Source: Pseudomonas nicosulfuronedens (GTDB lineage Bacteria > Pseudomonadota > Gammaproteobacteria > Pseudomonadales > Pseudomonadaceae). Taken from it: 55,978 nucleotides of DNA. The position numbers and the translations under genes were made by a program. Of the stretch, positions 1 to 7,875 are shown piece after piece; position 1 is the stretch's first letter, and every line of letters starts with the position of its first letter. The notes beneath the pieces were generated by a model that worked only from the letters and a program-made list of their open reading frames with translations, did not search any database and was not told the origin of the DNA. The stretch is from the NCBI RefSeq assembly GCF_005877905.1, contig NZ_SWDV01000048.1:1-55978 (forward strand), read 5' to 3'.

Positions 1-1
1 A

Positions 2-718
2 GCCGGCCTGGATAGTACGCGACTGATGATGATCGGCTGGCTATCTGCTTATTGGCTAGATCCGTTCCTGAACTTTCTACGGCCGATGTTCACATACAAC
101 GCCTACGCCTTTAACTACGGATGTTGGTGCGAATTTATTCCTGGCTGGCAGACCCCTAACGGTTCTCGCATTGCAGAACCGCTGCTGATTGACGCTCCAT
201 CCTACTTTTACTCATTCGCGGGAACAGCGCTGATTGGCCTAGCAGTCATGAAGAAAGCCAAAGCTCGCTTTCCTGGTATTGGCGTCGTCGGACTCACGCT
301 CGCTGGCTTCGTGGGTGTATGGATCTCAATGGGGCTGCTAGACATCGTCGCCACTCGTTATCTTCACTTCGATGCTTGGCCTGGCGCCTTCCAGCAGTGG
401 TCGTTCTGGGGCGGTCACTTCTACCAGTTCCCAATCTACGAATTCGTGCTCTTCCCTTCTACCTTCATCGCTTGCGCTTTCTTGCTCATGCATGCGGACT
501 CCAATGGTCACACGGCTATAGAACGAGGAATCGAGAGCTTTTCGTCGGCACCTTGGCTCGGCACCCTGCTGAGAATCCTCGCCTACATCGCCTTCTGCAA
601 TTTGCTGAACCTGGCCTACACGAGCGCCATGGGCGTTCATGCGCTCTACGTCGATGCCTGGCCGGTGGACATGCCCAGCTGGCTGAGCAATGAACAGGTG
701 CCCATCGGCGCCCAATGA
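2..718 (+). CDS. AveC-like (spirocyclase AveC family) membrane protein, 5' truncated by window edge
   Basis: The reading frame is open from the first bases of the window, so the true start lies to the left and about 239 C-terminal residues are visible. The protein is hydrophobic, with several probable membrane segments (for example the stretches around ALIGLAVM, VGLTLAGFVGVWISMGLLDI and FVLFPSTFIACAFLLM). The segment GCWCEFIPGW and the aromatic-rich middle part match my memory of AveC-like proteins, named after the avermectin spiroketal cyclase. That assignment is by motif memory only. In Proteobacteria such genes often sit in terpenoid or steroid catabolic loci, where their role is unknown. 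A strong terminator follows 40 bases downstream, so it ends its own transcription unit. Confidence 0.55.
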   Translation, partial: AGLDSTRLMMIGWLSAYWLDPFLNFLRPMFTYNAYAFNYGCWCEFIPGWQTPNGSRIAEPLLIDAPSYFYSFAGTALIGLAVMKKAKARFPGIGVVGLTLAGFVGVWISMGLLDIVATRYLHFDAWPGAFQQWSFWGGHFYQFPIYEFVLFPSTFIACAFLLMHADSNGHTAIERGIESFSSAPWLGTLLRILAYIAFCNLLNLAYTSAMGVHALYVDAWPVDMPSWLSNEQVPIGAQ

Positions 719-757
719 ACCCCGAGCATGCTTGTCACCTTTACCGGTGATCTTTCC

Positions 758-789
758 GCCGCCTGTCGCAAACCAGGCGGCTTTTTTTT
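758..789 (+). terminator. Rho-independent terminator after the AveC-like gene
   Basis: An 8-bp perfect stem (GCCGCCTG at 758-765, CAGGCGGC at 774-781) encloses an 8-nt loop and is followed directly by eight T residues (782-789). The T tract ends just before the Shine-Dalgarno GGAG of the downstream esterase gene, so that gene needs its own promoter or read-through. Confidence 0.9.
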
Positions 790-802
790 AGGAGTGCCGG
801 CC

Positions 803-1783
803 ATGAAAACGCAACCTTCCCTCGCATTCGACGAAGCGACGCAGGCGGTCCTGCCGGAACTTCGCCCGTCCATCACCTTTCCGGTGCGCTGGTTGTCGCT
901 GCGCCCTTTGAATCCACGCAAGGTGCGCGCTATGCGCCTGCTGGACTCCCTGGCGGCCCTGCCGACCCGTCTGCGCGCCACGCGCCGACGCATCCCGGGC
1001 CTCCCCGGCCGCCCAGAGGTGAACATCCACCTGATCGACCGCCGGCCAGGCCGGCCACAAGCCACGCCGGCTTTGCTGTACCTGCACGGCGGCGGCTACG
1101 TGATGGGCTCGGCGGCGATGCGCGCCGAAAGCCTGGCGCAACTATCTGCCCGGCTCGGCTGCCTGGTCGTTTCGGTCGACTACCGCCTGGCCCCGGAGAC
1201 GCCCTTCCCAGGCGCCCTCGACGACAACTACGCGGCACTGCGCTGGCTACTGCTGAGCGCCGACGAGTTGGGGGTCGATCCGGCGCGCGTCGCAGTGATG
1301 GGCGACAGCGCTGGTGGCGGACATGCCGCTGTCCTGGCCCTGGCGGTTCGCGACCGCGGCGATGCGCAGCTGTGCTGCCAGGTGCTGATTTACCCGATGC
1401 TGGACGACCGGACTGCCTCGGACGCTGGGCCGGAATGGTCCGGGCACTTCGCCTGGAACGCCGCTTCGAACCGCTTCGGCTGGGCTGCTCTGCTGGGCTG
1501 CCCGCCTGGCTCGGCAAACGTGCCGGCGGGCGCAGTGGCGGCGCGCGCCGAACGTCTCGACGGCTTGCCGCCCACCTGGATCGGCGTCGGCAGCCTCGAT
1601 CTGTTTCAAGCCGAAGACCTTGCCTATGCAGCGCGTCTGGAGCAGGCGGGAATACCGGTACGGCTGCATGTCCAGCAGGGTGCCTACCACGGCTTCGATT
1701 ACTTCGCCCCACACAGCGATGCGGCGCGTGAATTCACCCAATCCTGGATGCAGGCGCTGAGCGAGGCTTTCGCAGCCGGCTGA
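803..1783 (+). CDS. Alpha/beta hydrolase of the hormone-sensitive-lipase (HSL) esterase family
   Basis: 326 residues, a normal length for HSL-type esterases, which hydrolyse carboxylic esters or lactones in the cytoplasm. The oxyanion-hole motif HGGG is at residues 95-98. The nucleophile elbow GDSAG is at 167-171 (Ser169). Asp266 (GSLDLF) and His296 (AYHGF) fit the rest of the triad. I start at ATG 803, 8 nt after GGAG (791-794); a longer frame from 728 would run through the upstream terminator hairpin. The next gene has its own promoter, so this looks monocistronic. A substrate-derived ester or lactone is a plausible target given the catabolic surroundings, but the substrate is unknown. Confidence 0.88.
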   Translation: MKTQPSLAFDEATQAVLPELRPSITFPVRWLSLRPLNPRKVRAMRLLDSLAALPTRLRATRRRIPGLPGRPEVNIHLIDRRPGRPQATPALLYLHGGGYVMGSAAMRAESLAQLSARLGCLVVSVDYRLAPETPFPGALDDNYAALRWLLLSADELGVDPARVAVMGDSAGGGHAAVLALAVRDRGDAQLCCQVLIYPMLDDRTASDAGPEWSGHFAWNAASNRFGWAALLGCPPGSANVPAGAVAARAERLDGLPPTWIGVGSLDLFQAEDLAYAARLEQAGIPVRLHVQQGAYHGFDYFAPHSDAAREFTQSWMQALSEAFAAG

Positions 1784-1882
1784 TCAGCGCCACCTGGTAA
1801 AACCCTCAAAATATCGCCACAACCCCCGCCCCGCCTGGGCTTTGACAATGTTTAGCTACCTAACAGAATCTTCGCTGCGCAC

Positions 1883-1924
1883 TTGACCGAAGCTGTCGAG
1901 CGTTTATATTATCGACCGTCGTTC
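1883..1924 (+). promoter_or_regulatory. Promoter with regulon operator for the crotonase/NMO operon
   Basis: TTGACC (1883-1888), a 16-bp spacer and TATATT (1905-1910) form a sigma70-like promoter. The operator-like element GACCGTCGTTC (1914-1924) has one mismatch to the GAACGNCGTTC palindrome that recurs in this window and would overlap the transcription start. A second TTGACA (1842-1847) lies upstream but has no good -10 box. Confidence 0.65.
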
Positions 1925-1945
1925 AAAAAAATGCATGGAGATAAG

Positions 1946-2860
1946 ATGAACAAGCACCTCCGCAGCTCGGACTATCTGCTGTTCAATGTCGAGAACCGGG
2001 TTGCCCGCATTACTCTGAACCGCCCGGACAAGCGTAATGCGTTGCACCCTGCCCTGCTGGCCGAATTGCGCGATGCGCTGCTCGAAGCCGATGACCGTAA
2101 TGACGTCAACGTAGTGATCCTGGAGGGCGCCGGCAAGGACTTCTGCGCGGGCTACGACCTTGCCGGGGCCTACGCCGGTTTCAAGGATGGCACCCCGCCG
2201 TGGGACGAGTCCCGCTACCGCACTATCAACAAGTCGGTCGACGATGACTGCTGGAACATGGAACAGACCCAGAAGCTGAACATGGTTCTGTTCGACATGC
2301 ACAAGCCGGTCATCGCCAAGGTCCAGGGCAACTGCCTGGCCGGCGGCACCGATCTGGCGCTGATGTGTGACTTCATCATCTGTGCCGAGAACGCGAAGAT
2401 CGGCTTCCCTGCCGCCCGCGCCAATGGCACCCCGCCGATCCAGATGTGGATGTACCACGTCGGTCCGCAGTGGGCCAAACGTATGATGATGACCGGTGAC
2501 AACCTTTGGGGCCACGAAGCCGTGCGCATCGGCCTGGTGCTCGACGCGGTACCGGTCGAGCAGCTCGACGACGCGGTCAACGAGCTGGCTCGGCGGATCA
2601 GCTTCGTCGACGCCGAGCTGCTCTCCTCGCACAAGCGCATCATCAACGCCGCGCTGGAACTGCAAGGCGCCCGCACCCTGCAACGCTTCGCCGTCGAGAT
2701 GGACGCCCGCGCTCACCTCAGCCAGGGCCCCCGCCGCACCCAGTTCAAGGCCGACATGGCGGAGATGGGTCTGAAGGACGCGCTGCGCAAGCGCGACGAA
2801 CCCTACGGCGACGGCATGGTCAAGGCGCACTGGCTCAACGGCGAGAAAGGAGCGGAATGA
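1946..2860 (+). CDS. Crotonase-fold enzyme (enoyl-CoA hydratase/isomerase family), atypical active site
   Basis: 304 residues. ATG 1946 follows GGAG (1937-1940) by 5 nt; the longer frame from 1883 would begin inside the promoter. CoA-binding and oxyanion-hole segments are present (KDFCAGYDL near 65-73, LAGGTDLALMCD near 131-142). Aligned with classical crotonase, the first catalytic Glu is Asp136 and the second falls in the GFPAAR segment, so neither Glu is kept. Simple syn-hydration is therefore doubtful. The family also contains isomerases, ring-cleaving hydrolases and decarboxylases. It is first in an operon with two further crotonases (ATGA overlap with the next) and an NMO-like gene. Confidence 0.82.
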   Translation: MNKHLRSSDYLLFNVENRVARITLNRPDKRNALHPALLAELRDALLEADDRNDVNVVILEGAGKDFCAGYDLAGAYAGFKDGTPPWDESRYRTINKSVDDDCWNMEQTQKLNMVLFDMHKPVIAKVQGNCLAGGTDLALMCDFIICAENAKIGFPAARANGTPPIQMWMYHVGPQWAKRMMMTGDNLWGHEAVRIGLVLDAVPVEQLDDAVNELARRISFVDAELLSSHKRIINAALELQGARTLQRFAVEMDARAHLSQGPRRTQFKADMAEMGLKDALRKRDEPYGDGMVKAHWLNGEKGAE

Positions 2861-3669
2861 TGAGCGAGAATTTTCTGATCGATGAACCGATCGAGGGCGT
2901 CAAACGCATCACCATTAATCGTCCGGAGTCGACCAACTCCTTCCAGTTCGAGATGTACACCGAGCTGGCCGACCTGTTCAAACAGATCAAGTACGACCCG
3001 AAGACCCGCGTGGTTATCCTGACCGCCGCGGGGAACAGGCACTTCTGCACCGGCCATGACCTGAAGAACCCGGGCAAGGCCGATTGGATTGCCGAAGGCC
3101 TGGGCAAGCCCTTCTTCTCGCGCTACTCGATCGATGTCATCGCTTCGCTTCCGGTACTGATGCGCAACCTGCCGCAGCCGGTGATCTGCGCCGTCAATGG
3201 CACAGTCGCGGGGATGGCGCTGGCCTTTCCGCTGGCGGCGGACATTACCCTCGCGGCGAAGTCTGCCAAGTTCGTCAACGCGATCCACAACGCCGGCTCT
3301 GGCGCCGAGCTGGGCATCAGCTACCTGCTGCCTCGCGCCGTGGGCGCGCAGCGCGCCGCCGAGATCCTCTACACCTCGCGCCCGGTGCTGGCGGACGAAG
3401 CCGAGCGCATCGGCATGGTGCTCAAGGCCGTGCCGGACGAGGAACTGCAGGACGCCTGCCTGGAAATCGCCAGGAACATCGTGGCTAACGTGCCGATGGG
3501 CATCTGGGTCACCAAGCAGTCGCTGTGGCAGAACATGAACGCCGGCAGCCTGGAGCAGGCCATCGAGTTCGAGAGCCGTGGCGTGTACGTGGCGCAGTCC
3601 ACCGAGGACAAGGTCGAGAAACAGAAGGCGTTCTTCGAAAAGCGCGCCCCGAACTTCTCCTTCAAGTAA
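2857..3669 (+). CDS. Crotonase-fold enzyme (enoyl-CoA hydratase/isomerase family)
   Basis: 270 residues. ATG 2857 overlaps the upstream stop (ATGA); the adjacent ATG 2860 lies 7 nt from AAGGAG (2847-2852) and is equally likely. The oxyanion segment HFCTGHDL is at 62-69. Where crotonase has its two catalytic Glu residues this protein has Ala123 and a non-acidic residue near 143, but Glu151 (GAELGISYLLPR) sits where a large crotonase subfamily keeps a Glu before LPR. The family assignment is firm and the reaction is open. It is translationally coupled to the previous crotonase. Confidence 0.82.
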   Translation: MMSENFLIDEPIEGVKRITINRPESTNSFQFEMYTELADLFKQIKYDPKTRVVILTAAGNRHFCTGHDLKNPGKADWIAEGLGKPFFSRYSIDVIASLPVLMRNLPQPVICAVNGTVAGMALAFPLAADITLAAKSAKFVNAIHNAGSGAELGISYLLPRAVGAQRAAEILYTSRPVLADEAERIGMVLKAVPDEELQDACLEIARNIVANVPMGIWVTKQSLWQNMNAGSLEQAIEFESRGVYVAQSTEDKVEKQKAFFEKRAPNFSFK

Positions 3670-3754
3670 CCGGCCCGTACCGGGGCCCGCATGTGGGCCC
3701 CTTCCCCAACGCAGTCAGGCAGTGACGACGGATCGCTGCCCAGGAGACGATCCC

Positions 3755-4654
3755 GTGAATTTCGAGACGATTCGCTACGAGGTCAAGGACCGCATCGCGA
3801 CGGTGACCCTCAACCGTCCTGAAGTCTTCAACGCTATGAACCCGCTGATGATGAACGAGCTCATCGCTGTGTTCGACGAGACCGACCGCGACGACAATGT
3901 CCGCGTCGTCGTCGTGACCGGTGAAGGCAAAGGCTTCTGCGGCGGAGCCGACCTGACCAAGGGCGCCGACATTTTCGACAAGAACAAGAACGGCAGCGCG
4001 GAAACGGACAGCCCGATTCGCGCCGACGGCAGCTTCGACTACAGCAAGGAATCGGCGCGTGACGGCGGTGGCAAGCTTGCCCTGCGCATCTTCGACAGCC
4101 TCAAGCCTGTGATCGGCGCCATCAACGGCGCCGGCGTCGGCATCGGTGCCTCGATGCTGCTGCCCATGGACATCCGCATCGCCAGCGAAAAGGCCCGCCT
4201 GGGCTTCGTCTACGCCCGTCGCGGAATCGTCTTCGAATGCTGTTCGTCCTGGTTCCTGCCGCGCCTGGTCGGCATCACCAAGGCGCTGGAGTGGAGCTTC
4301 AGCGGCCGCGTCATGCCTGCCGAGGAACTCAAGGCCGGCGGCCTGGTGAGCGAAGTAGTCCCCCATGAGCAGCTGCTGCCTCGCGCCTACGAGATCGCCC
4401 GCGAAATCGCCGACAACACCGCGCCGGTGTCTATCGCGCTGATGCGCCAGATGGCCTGGCGCGGCCTGGGCATGTCCCATCCGATGGAAGCGCATCGTAT
4501 CGAGAGCCGTGGCATCTGCACCCGTGGACGCAGCCCGGACGCGAAGGAAGGCGTGAAGTCCTTCGTCGAGAAGCGCCTGCCGGAGTTCGCCTGCAGCGTG
4601 TCGCAGGACATGCCTGACTATTTCCCCTGGTGGGAACAGCCGACCTACTCTTGA
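3755..4654 (+). CDS. Crotonase-fold enzyme (enoyl-CoA hydratase family)
   Basis: 299 residues from GTG 3755, placed 8 nt after GGAG (3743-3746); the longer frame from 3578 overlaps the previous gene and adds low-complexity residues. LNRPEVFNAMN and KGFCGGADL are typical crotonase signatures. The segment RRGIVFECCSSWFLPRLVG (about 155-173) with Glu161 marks the common 'RGIxxE..SSWFLPR' subfamily of bacterial enoyl-CoA hydratases, in which the first classical Glu is absent (Ser133 here). It probably hydrates or isomerises an unsaturated CoA thioester. It is third in the operon, 85 nt after the second crotonase. Confidence 0.85.
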   Translation: MNFETIRYEVKDRIATVTLNRPEVFNAMNPLMMNELIAVFDETDRDDNVRVVVVTGEGKGFCGGADLTKGADIFDKNKNGSAETDSPIRADGSFDYSKESARDGGGKLALRIFDSLKPVIGAINGAGVGIGASMLLPMDIRIASEKARLGFVYARRGIVFECCSSWFLPRLVGITKALEWSFSGRVMPAEELKAGGLVSEVVPHEQLLPRAYEIAREIADNTAPVSIALMRQMAWRGLGMSHPMEAHRIESRGICTRGRSPDAKEGVKSFVEKRLPEFACSVSQDMPDYFPWWEQPTYS

Positions 4655-4704
4655 CCCCTTAATAACAAGACCGGCCCGCGCGCCGGCGCCCAAGGACTCA
4701 GCGC

Positions 4705-5805
4705 ATGAACACATCGATTACCGAATTGTTTGGCATCCAGTACCCGATCCTCAACGCGGGCATGGGCCGGGTGGCCTTTCCCAACATGGTCGCGGCGGTG
4801 TCGAACGCCGGAGGCCTGGGCGTCTACGGCGCCGGTTCGAACCCGCCGGAAGTCACCCGCGCGGCGATCCGTGAGATCCGCTCTCTGACCGACAAACCTT
4901 TCGGCGCCAACGCCCCTCTGGCGCTGCCCAACGGCATGGCCAACGCCAAGGTCCTGCTCGAGGAAAAGGTCCCGGTAATCAACTACTCGATGGGCAAGGG
5001 CGACTGGATCGTCAAGGCCGCCCATGCTTACGGCGGCAAGGTGGTTGCCTCGGTCAACGACGTGAAGCTGGCCCTGCGTGCCGAAGCCCACGGTTGCGAT
5101 GCGGTGATCGCTGCGGGCCACGAGGCGGCGGGACACGCTGGCGAGGTCACAACCTTCGTGCTGATCCCGCGCCTGGCCGAACTCCTGAAGATTCCGGTGA
5201 TAGCCGCCGGCGGCGTGGCCAATGGCGCCGGACTGGTCGCCGCGCTCGCCCTGGGCGCCGGCGGTGTGTCGATGGGCACCCGTTTCTGGACCACCCAGGA
5301 AGGCCCGATGCATGAGAACTTCAAGAATAAGGCAGTCGAGCTGGACGTGCAGGACACCATTTTCTCCGACCGCTTCGACGGTATTCCATGCCGGCAGATG
5401 AAGACCGCGGCGGCCGAGCGAATGGTCAACGCAAAGATGCTCAACGTTCTGGAAATCTTCCTCAACTCGTTCACCATCGCCAAGGAACTGAATATCCCCT
5501 GGCTGAAACTGGCGACCTCCACTCTGTCGATGGGACCGCGGCACGTCGAGTCGATGATGCGCATGTCGCAGATGCTCAAGATGCACGGCCTGACCATGTC
5601 CAGCGGCGACCTGGACAAGGGCATGACCGCCTCCGGCCAGTCAGTAGGGCTGGTGCACGATCTGCCGAGCATCGCGCAACTGATGCAGGCCATAATCGCA
5701 GAGGCGGAAGCCGTGCAGCGCCGCCTAGCCGGCCAGGTACCGACTCCCGTTCAGGGAGGCTCGGCAGACAGCCGCGTACACATGAGCAGTCAGCACCAGG
5801 CGTAA
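4705..5805 (+). CDS. NAD(P)H/FMN nitronate monooxygenase-like (2-nitropropane dioxygenase family) protein
   Basis: 366 residues, TIM-barrel FMN family. Visible signatures are GIQYPILNAGMG at the N terminus, GHEAAGHAG (138-146) and the phosphate-binding stretch AAGGVANGAGLVAALALGA...MGTRF (167-194). True nitronate monooxygenases detoxify nitroalkanes. In CoA-thioester pathways the same fold is used differently: mycobacterial IpdC acts on a hydrindane-CoA in steroid C/D-ring degradation. With three crotonases upstream, an FMN-dependent redox step on a cyclic acyl-CoA is more likely than nitronate oxidation; this is inference. A terminator follows. Confidence 0.8.
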   Translation: MNTSITELFGIQYPILNAGMGRVAFPNMVAAVSNAGGLGVYGAGSNPPEVTRAAIREIRSLTDKPFGANAPLALPNGMANAKVLLEEKVPVINYSMGKGDWIVKAAHAYGGKVVASVNDVKLALRAEAHGCDAVIAAGHEAAGHAGEVTTFVLIPRLAELLKIPVIAAGGVANGAGLVAALALGAGGVSMGTRFWTTQEGPMHENFKNKAVELDVQDTIFSDRFDGIPCRQMKTAAAERMVNAKMLNVLEIFLNSFTIAKELNIPWLKLATSTLSMGPRHVESMMRMSQMLKMHGLTMSSGDLDKGMTASGQSVGLVHDLPSIAQLMQAIIAEAEAVQRRLAGQVPTPVQGGSADSRVHMSSQHQA

Positions 5806-5822
5806 TGGTGCCGACAAACCAA

Positions 5823-5848
5823 GGGGAGGCATGGCCTCCCCTTTCTAT
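5823..5848 (+). terminator. Terminator between convergent NMO-like gene and SDR
   Basis: A perfect 8-bp stem GGGGAGGC (5823-5830) / GCCTCCCC (5834-5841) with an ATG loop is followed by a T-rich run (TTTCTATTT). It best serves the plus-strand operon ending at 5805. The stem may also stop minus-strand transcription, though the T tract on that side is poor. Confidence 0.7.
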
Positions 5849-5883
5849 TTCCACGTAAATGCTCAGCCACGCCTCGCCGTGCT

Positions 5884-6687
5884 TCAGCCCGCGAGATAGC
5901 CGCCATCGGCGTACAACACCTGGGCGGTGATATAGCTCGCGGCCGGGCTCGCCAGGAACAGCACCGCACGGGCGATTTCGTCCGGATCAGCGGGCTCGTC
6001 CCTCAGAGGAACCCGGGAGAACCACTCCTCCCCCAGTTTGCGCAGCGCCTCAGGCGATAAGCCGTTCTGGGTAACGCCAGGTGTTCCCGGTGTACGGGTG
6101 CCGCCGGGGCCAACAGCGTTGACGCGGATCTGGTGCGGCCCCAGCTCCACAGCCAGCGATTGGGTCATCATGGCTACGCCCGCTTTGGCGGTGTTGTAGT
6201 CGACCTTGAAGCGCACCGGATGTGCCGCCGCTGTGGAAGCGATATTGACGATGGCGCCGCCGCGTTTCTGCGCGATCATCTGCCGGGCCACCGCCTGGGA
6301 CAGAAAGAACACGGCTTTGGTGTTCACCGACATGAATCGGTCCCAGTCGGATTCAGTAAGGGTTTCCCAGGTCGCCCAACCACGCAGGGCGGCGTTGTTC
6401 ACCAAGATGTCGATCCCGCCGTAGGCCCCCAAGGTTCGCTCGACAATAAGCCGTATGCCAGCGGCATCGGCCACGTCCGCACCCACGGTGGTGCAACGCC
6501 CGCCCCGCCGGTGAATCAGCTCCAGGGTTTCGGCGCAGCCGTCGTCCATGAGATCGACGGCGACGACACTGGCACCGGCATCGGCCAGGCGCTGAGCGAT
6601 GGCTTGGCCGATGCCCCGCGCCGCGCCGGTTACGACGGCAACTTGGCCGGAAAGATCGAACAGCTGGGTAGTTGGCACGAAACTCAT
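5884..6687 (-). CDS. Short-chain dehydrogenase/reductase (SDR)
   Basis: 267 residues, classical SDR: nucleotide-binding TGAARGIG (20-27), NNA (97-99), Ser151 and the YxxxK pair Tyr164/Lys168. It oxidises a hydroxyl or reduces a carbonyl with NAD(P). Asp45 (VAVDL) after the second strand suggests NAD preference. The start is supported by GGAGG four nt upstream. It is the last gene of a minus-strand series that begins with the DUF1302 gene, 70 nt after the kinase gene, so it probably acts on the imported substrate or an early intermediate. Confidence 0.88.
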   Translation of the reverse strand: MSFVPTTQLFDLSGQVAVVTGAARGIGQAIAQRLADAGASVVAVDLMDDGCAETLELIHRRGGRCTTVGADVADAAGIRLIVERTLGAYGGIDILVNNAALRGWATWETLTESDWDRFMSVNTKAVFFLSQAVARQMIAQKRGGAIVNIASTAAAHPVRFKVDYNTAKAGVAMMTQSLAVELGPHQIRVNAVGPGGTRTPGTPGVTQNGLSPEALRKLGEEWFSRVPLRDEPADPDEIARAVLFLASPAASYITAQVLYADGGYLAG

Positions 6688-6757
6688 TCACCCTCCTCTT
6701 TCGATTTACCGTGCGTTGGATTCGCAGCGGACCGGCGACCCGCCCTGCTCCCAGCCT

Positions 6758-7819
6758 TCAGGCCAGCAGCGACAAGGTGTCGTGGCACAGCGCGGCATCG
6801 GCGAAACGCGCGCAATAGGCGGTATTCACTGCCTCGGTCTGGAAGCGGGTCTCGTTGATGATGAAAACGAACAGCCCCCAAGCAATTTCCTTGCGATAAC
6901 AGTCCCACGCCTCGTCGAAATCCGGCGCCGCCACACCTTCGGCAGCCAGACAGTCGAGGTAGTACTGCAAAAGCGGACGCTCCCACTCGCGGCGGTCCAT
7001 GAGATCCAGGGCGCAGATCAGGTGATAGGTGACGTCGGCGAACCAGGGCGCACGGTTGACCTGCATGTCGAAGAAGCCCGGGGTACCGTCGGCCTCTTCG
7101 TAAAGGTTGCCCAGGTGAGTATCGCCGTGGCTCAGAGTAAGAGGATGATTGCCATGCAGCTCGGCGAGCTTGCCGAAGGCGGCGCGCATCCAGTCGAGGT
7201 CGTGCAGGCGGCGGGAGATCGCCGCACCACGCGGAGAACCGATGTAGTGCTGCCAGGTTTCCGGTTGCAGATAGCGGTCAGCATACATCAGCGTGTCGCC
7301 GGTCATCCGCGGCTCGATCCAGGCGAGCACCCCGCCCTCCTCGAACGCCTGGTGCCGCCACATCTGTGCGTGGTACCTGGCCATAGCCTGCAGACGACGC
7401 TTCACTTGCGCGAAGCCCTGCGGCATTTGCGCATGGCAGAAACTCGCCCCGCGAGCGACGAGATCTTCCATGAGGATGATCGACTGGTAGCCGTGTTCGT
7501 CACTACCGGCGAAATAGCACCGGGGAGTGCGGATATCCCAGAGCGGCAAGACTTCACCGTAGGTACGCGCTTCCTTGGCGTACATGAAACCCATGCCCGG
7601 ACTGTGCGCCTCGAAGCCACCCTTGACGATCATCGTTCGTGGCAGCTCCAGGGCCTGTCCGCCGCGGTCGTAATTCAGCTCAATGCGGATCTTGGTCGAG
7701 GTACCGAGCATCACGTCAGCGACCCGGCAACCCTCGACAATGATATTCGGGAAGCGGACCCTTAGGGCCTGCTGTACCCATTCGGCGGTGATCTCTTCGA
7801 CTTTCAGGGGCAATTGCAT
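6758..7819 (-). CDS. APH-type phosphotransferase (aminoglycoside phosphotransferase/choline kinase fold)
   Basis: 353 residues from ATG 7819, with AGGAG 6 nt upstream; a TTG two codons earlier is less likely. The kinase motif HGDTHLGN (231-238) supplies the catalytic Asp and metal-binding Asn, Asp251 (FFDMQ) is the DFG-like Asp, and Lys66 may bind ATP. Aminoglycoside resistance is unlikely in this setting. Relatives in catabolic loci phosphorylate a hydroxyl of an acyl-CoA so that it can later be eliminated (LvaA in Pseudomonas levulinate catabolism; the kinase domain of ACAD10/11). An analogous role on a hydroxylated intermediate is an inference. Confidence 0.8.
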   Translation of the reverse strand: MQLPLKVEEITAEWVQQALRVRFPNIIVEGCRVADVMLGTSTKIRIELNYDRGGQALELPRTMIVKGGFEAHSPGMGFMYAKEARTYGEVLPLWDIRTPRCYFAGSDEHGYQSIILMEDLVARGASFCHAQMPQGFAQVKRRLQAMARYHAQMWRHQAFEEGGVLAWIEPRMTGDTLMYADRYLQPETWQHYIGSPRGAAISRRLHDLDWMRAAFGKLAELHGNHPLTLSHGDTHLGNLYEEADGTPGFFDMQVNRAPWFADVTYHLICALDLMDRREWERPLLQYYLDCLAAEGVAAPDFDEAWDCYRKEIAWGLFVFIINETRFQTEAVNTAYCARFADAALCHDTLSLLA

Positions 7820-7875
7820 GAGCAACTCCTGGAAGTGAGGTGCCCGCCCCGGAACGGGTCAGGCACCAGGTCGCG

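Noticed and set aside
1904..2830. A 308-codon minus-strand frame over the first crotonase gene
   Set aside because: The opposite strand carries clear crotonase motifs with a Shine-Dalgarno site; the antisense translation is unlike any family I recognise.
2506..2856. A long N-terminal extension of the second crotonase
   Set aside because: It overlaps the upstream crotonase gene in another frame and adds Arg/Ala-rich shadow sequence; the ATGA overlap start fits the family length.
3662..4714. A 350-codon minus-strand frame over the third crotonase gene
   Set aside because: It mirrors the reading frame of a recognisable crotonase and lacks plausible domain content.
6758..7819. Aminoglycoside resistance gene
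   Set aside because: The APH fold motif is present, but the gene is embedded in an uptake/oxidation operon and resembles catabolic phosphotransferases more than resistance enzymes.
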